Positions 6,667 through 6,927 of a DNA stretch of 6,927 bases are shown here, piece by piece. The notes beneath the pieces were generated by a model that searched no databases, was not told where the DNA came from, and worked only from the letters and a program-made list of their open reading frames with translations. Made by a program: the position numbers and the translations under genes. Position 1 is the first letter of the stretch. Each line of letters opens with the position of its first letter. This DNA is from JACCTH01 sp035250485. Its GTDB lineage: Bacteria > Actinomycetota > Acidimicrobiia > Spongiisociales > ZC4RG35. The DNA is taken from the NCBI GenBank assembly GCA_035250485.1, contig DATFFB010000201.1, positions 1 to 6,927 of the forward strand, given 5' to 3'.

Positions 6667-6927
6667 GAGCCCTCTCCCGAGAACGCCGTGGTGAGGGCGC
6701 TCGAAGATTCGCTGATCCGATGAAGCGCCCTCATCGCCAGATCCCTCGCTCGTCCTTGATCCGCGATGAGCGTGCCGCTTCTCATAAGTGGCCGGCCGGC
6801 GACGAAGACCCAATCCACGTTGGAGGTGTCCATTCCCCAGACCACAGCGCCGATGGGATCGTTGATCGGAGCGATGTTGGGTCGATCCGCTCGAAGGACG
6901 ATCAAGTCGGCCTGCTTTCCGGCCTCA
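6663..6927 (-). CDS. Amidohydrolase, COG0402-like, C-terminal fragment (5' part outside window)
   Basis: Only the last 87 residues are in the window; the frame stays open to the right edge. The visible part starts with the GKQADLIVLR motif that closes the beta-sandwich of cytosine deaminase/TRZ-ATZ-type amidohydrolases, followed by NDPIGAVVWGMDTSNVDWVFVAGR, the usual C-terminal signature in which the protein returns to the small composite domain. No metal ligands are visible because they lie upstream. Compared by eye with the C-terminus of the fused amidohydrolase at the other end of the operon, about 30 of 53 residues are identical (GKQAD, NDP, AVV, MDT.NVD, AGR), so the two are paralogues. 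The gene's TGA overlaps the ATG of the next permease by 4 nt, placing it in the same operon. Substrate unknown; hydrolysis or deamination of a small cytoplasmic compound is expected from the family. Whether it too is fused to something upstream cannot be seen. Confidence 0.5.
   Translation of the reverse strand, partial: EAGKQADLIVLRADRPNIAPINDPIGAVVWGMDTSNVDWVFVAGRPLMRSGTLIADQGRARDLAMRALHRISESSSALTTAFSGEGS

Noticed and set aside
6667..6813. N-terminal extension of the first permease by 49 residues
   Set aside because: The added stretch is hydrophilic, runs over the end of the amidohydrolase gene, and the internal ATG has a good ribosome-binding site and an ATGA overlap.

Overview
The window is a single operon-like block read entirely from the minus strand (transcription runs from high to low coordinates). 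The base composition is GC-rich. The operon's substrate-binding lipoprotein starts at GTG behind a strong AAGGAGG ribosome-binding site and has a long Ala/Thr/Pro tether after its lipobox. These traits fit a high-GC actinobacterium, possibly Acidimicrobiia-like; that assignment is inference and no phylogenetic marker gene is present.

Layout in transcription order: (1) 6927-6663, the C-terminal end of an amidohydrolase cut by the window edge; (2) 6666-5635, a BPD_transp_2 (RbsC/LivH-type) ABC permease; (3) a 34-nt near-perfect palindrome at 5638-5605 and the SBP ribosome-binding site; (4) 5579-4194, a periplasmic-type sugar/nucleoside-like solute-binding lipoprotein; (5) 4197-2614, a double-NBD RbsA/MglA-type ATPase; (6) 2617-164, an 817-aa protein in which a second BPD_transp_2 permease continues in frame into a complete COG0402-type amidohydrolase; (7) a 14-bp stem-loop at 93-123 that probably ends the operon. 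Three of the four gene junctions are 4-nt ATGA overlaps, so translation is probably coupled.

Together the genes encode a complete CUT2-type importer (binding protein, two different permeases, one double ATPase) with two paralogous amidohydrolases, one free (as far as visible) and one covalently attached to the cytoplasmic end of a permease. The simplest reading is a system that imports a small, probably nitrogen-containing ring compound or nucleoside-like molecule and hydrolyses it as it leaves the channel. The permease-amidohydrolase fusion is the main unusual feature. The fused enzyme keeps the metal ligands (HxH, H, H, D) but lacks the Glu that follows the strand-5 His in classical deaminases, so its reaction cannot be named from sequence. 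No tRNA, rRNA, CRISPR array or mobile element was seen, and there is no gene-free stretch over 300 bases.
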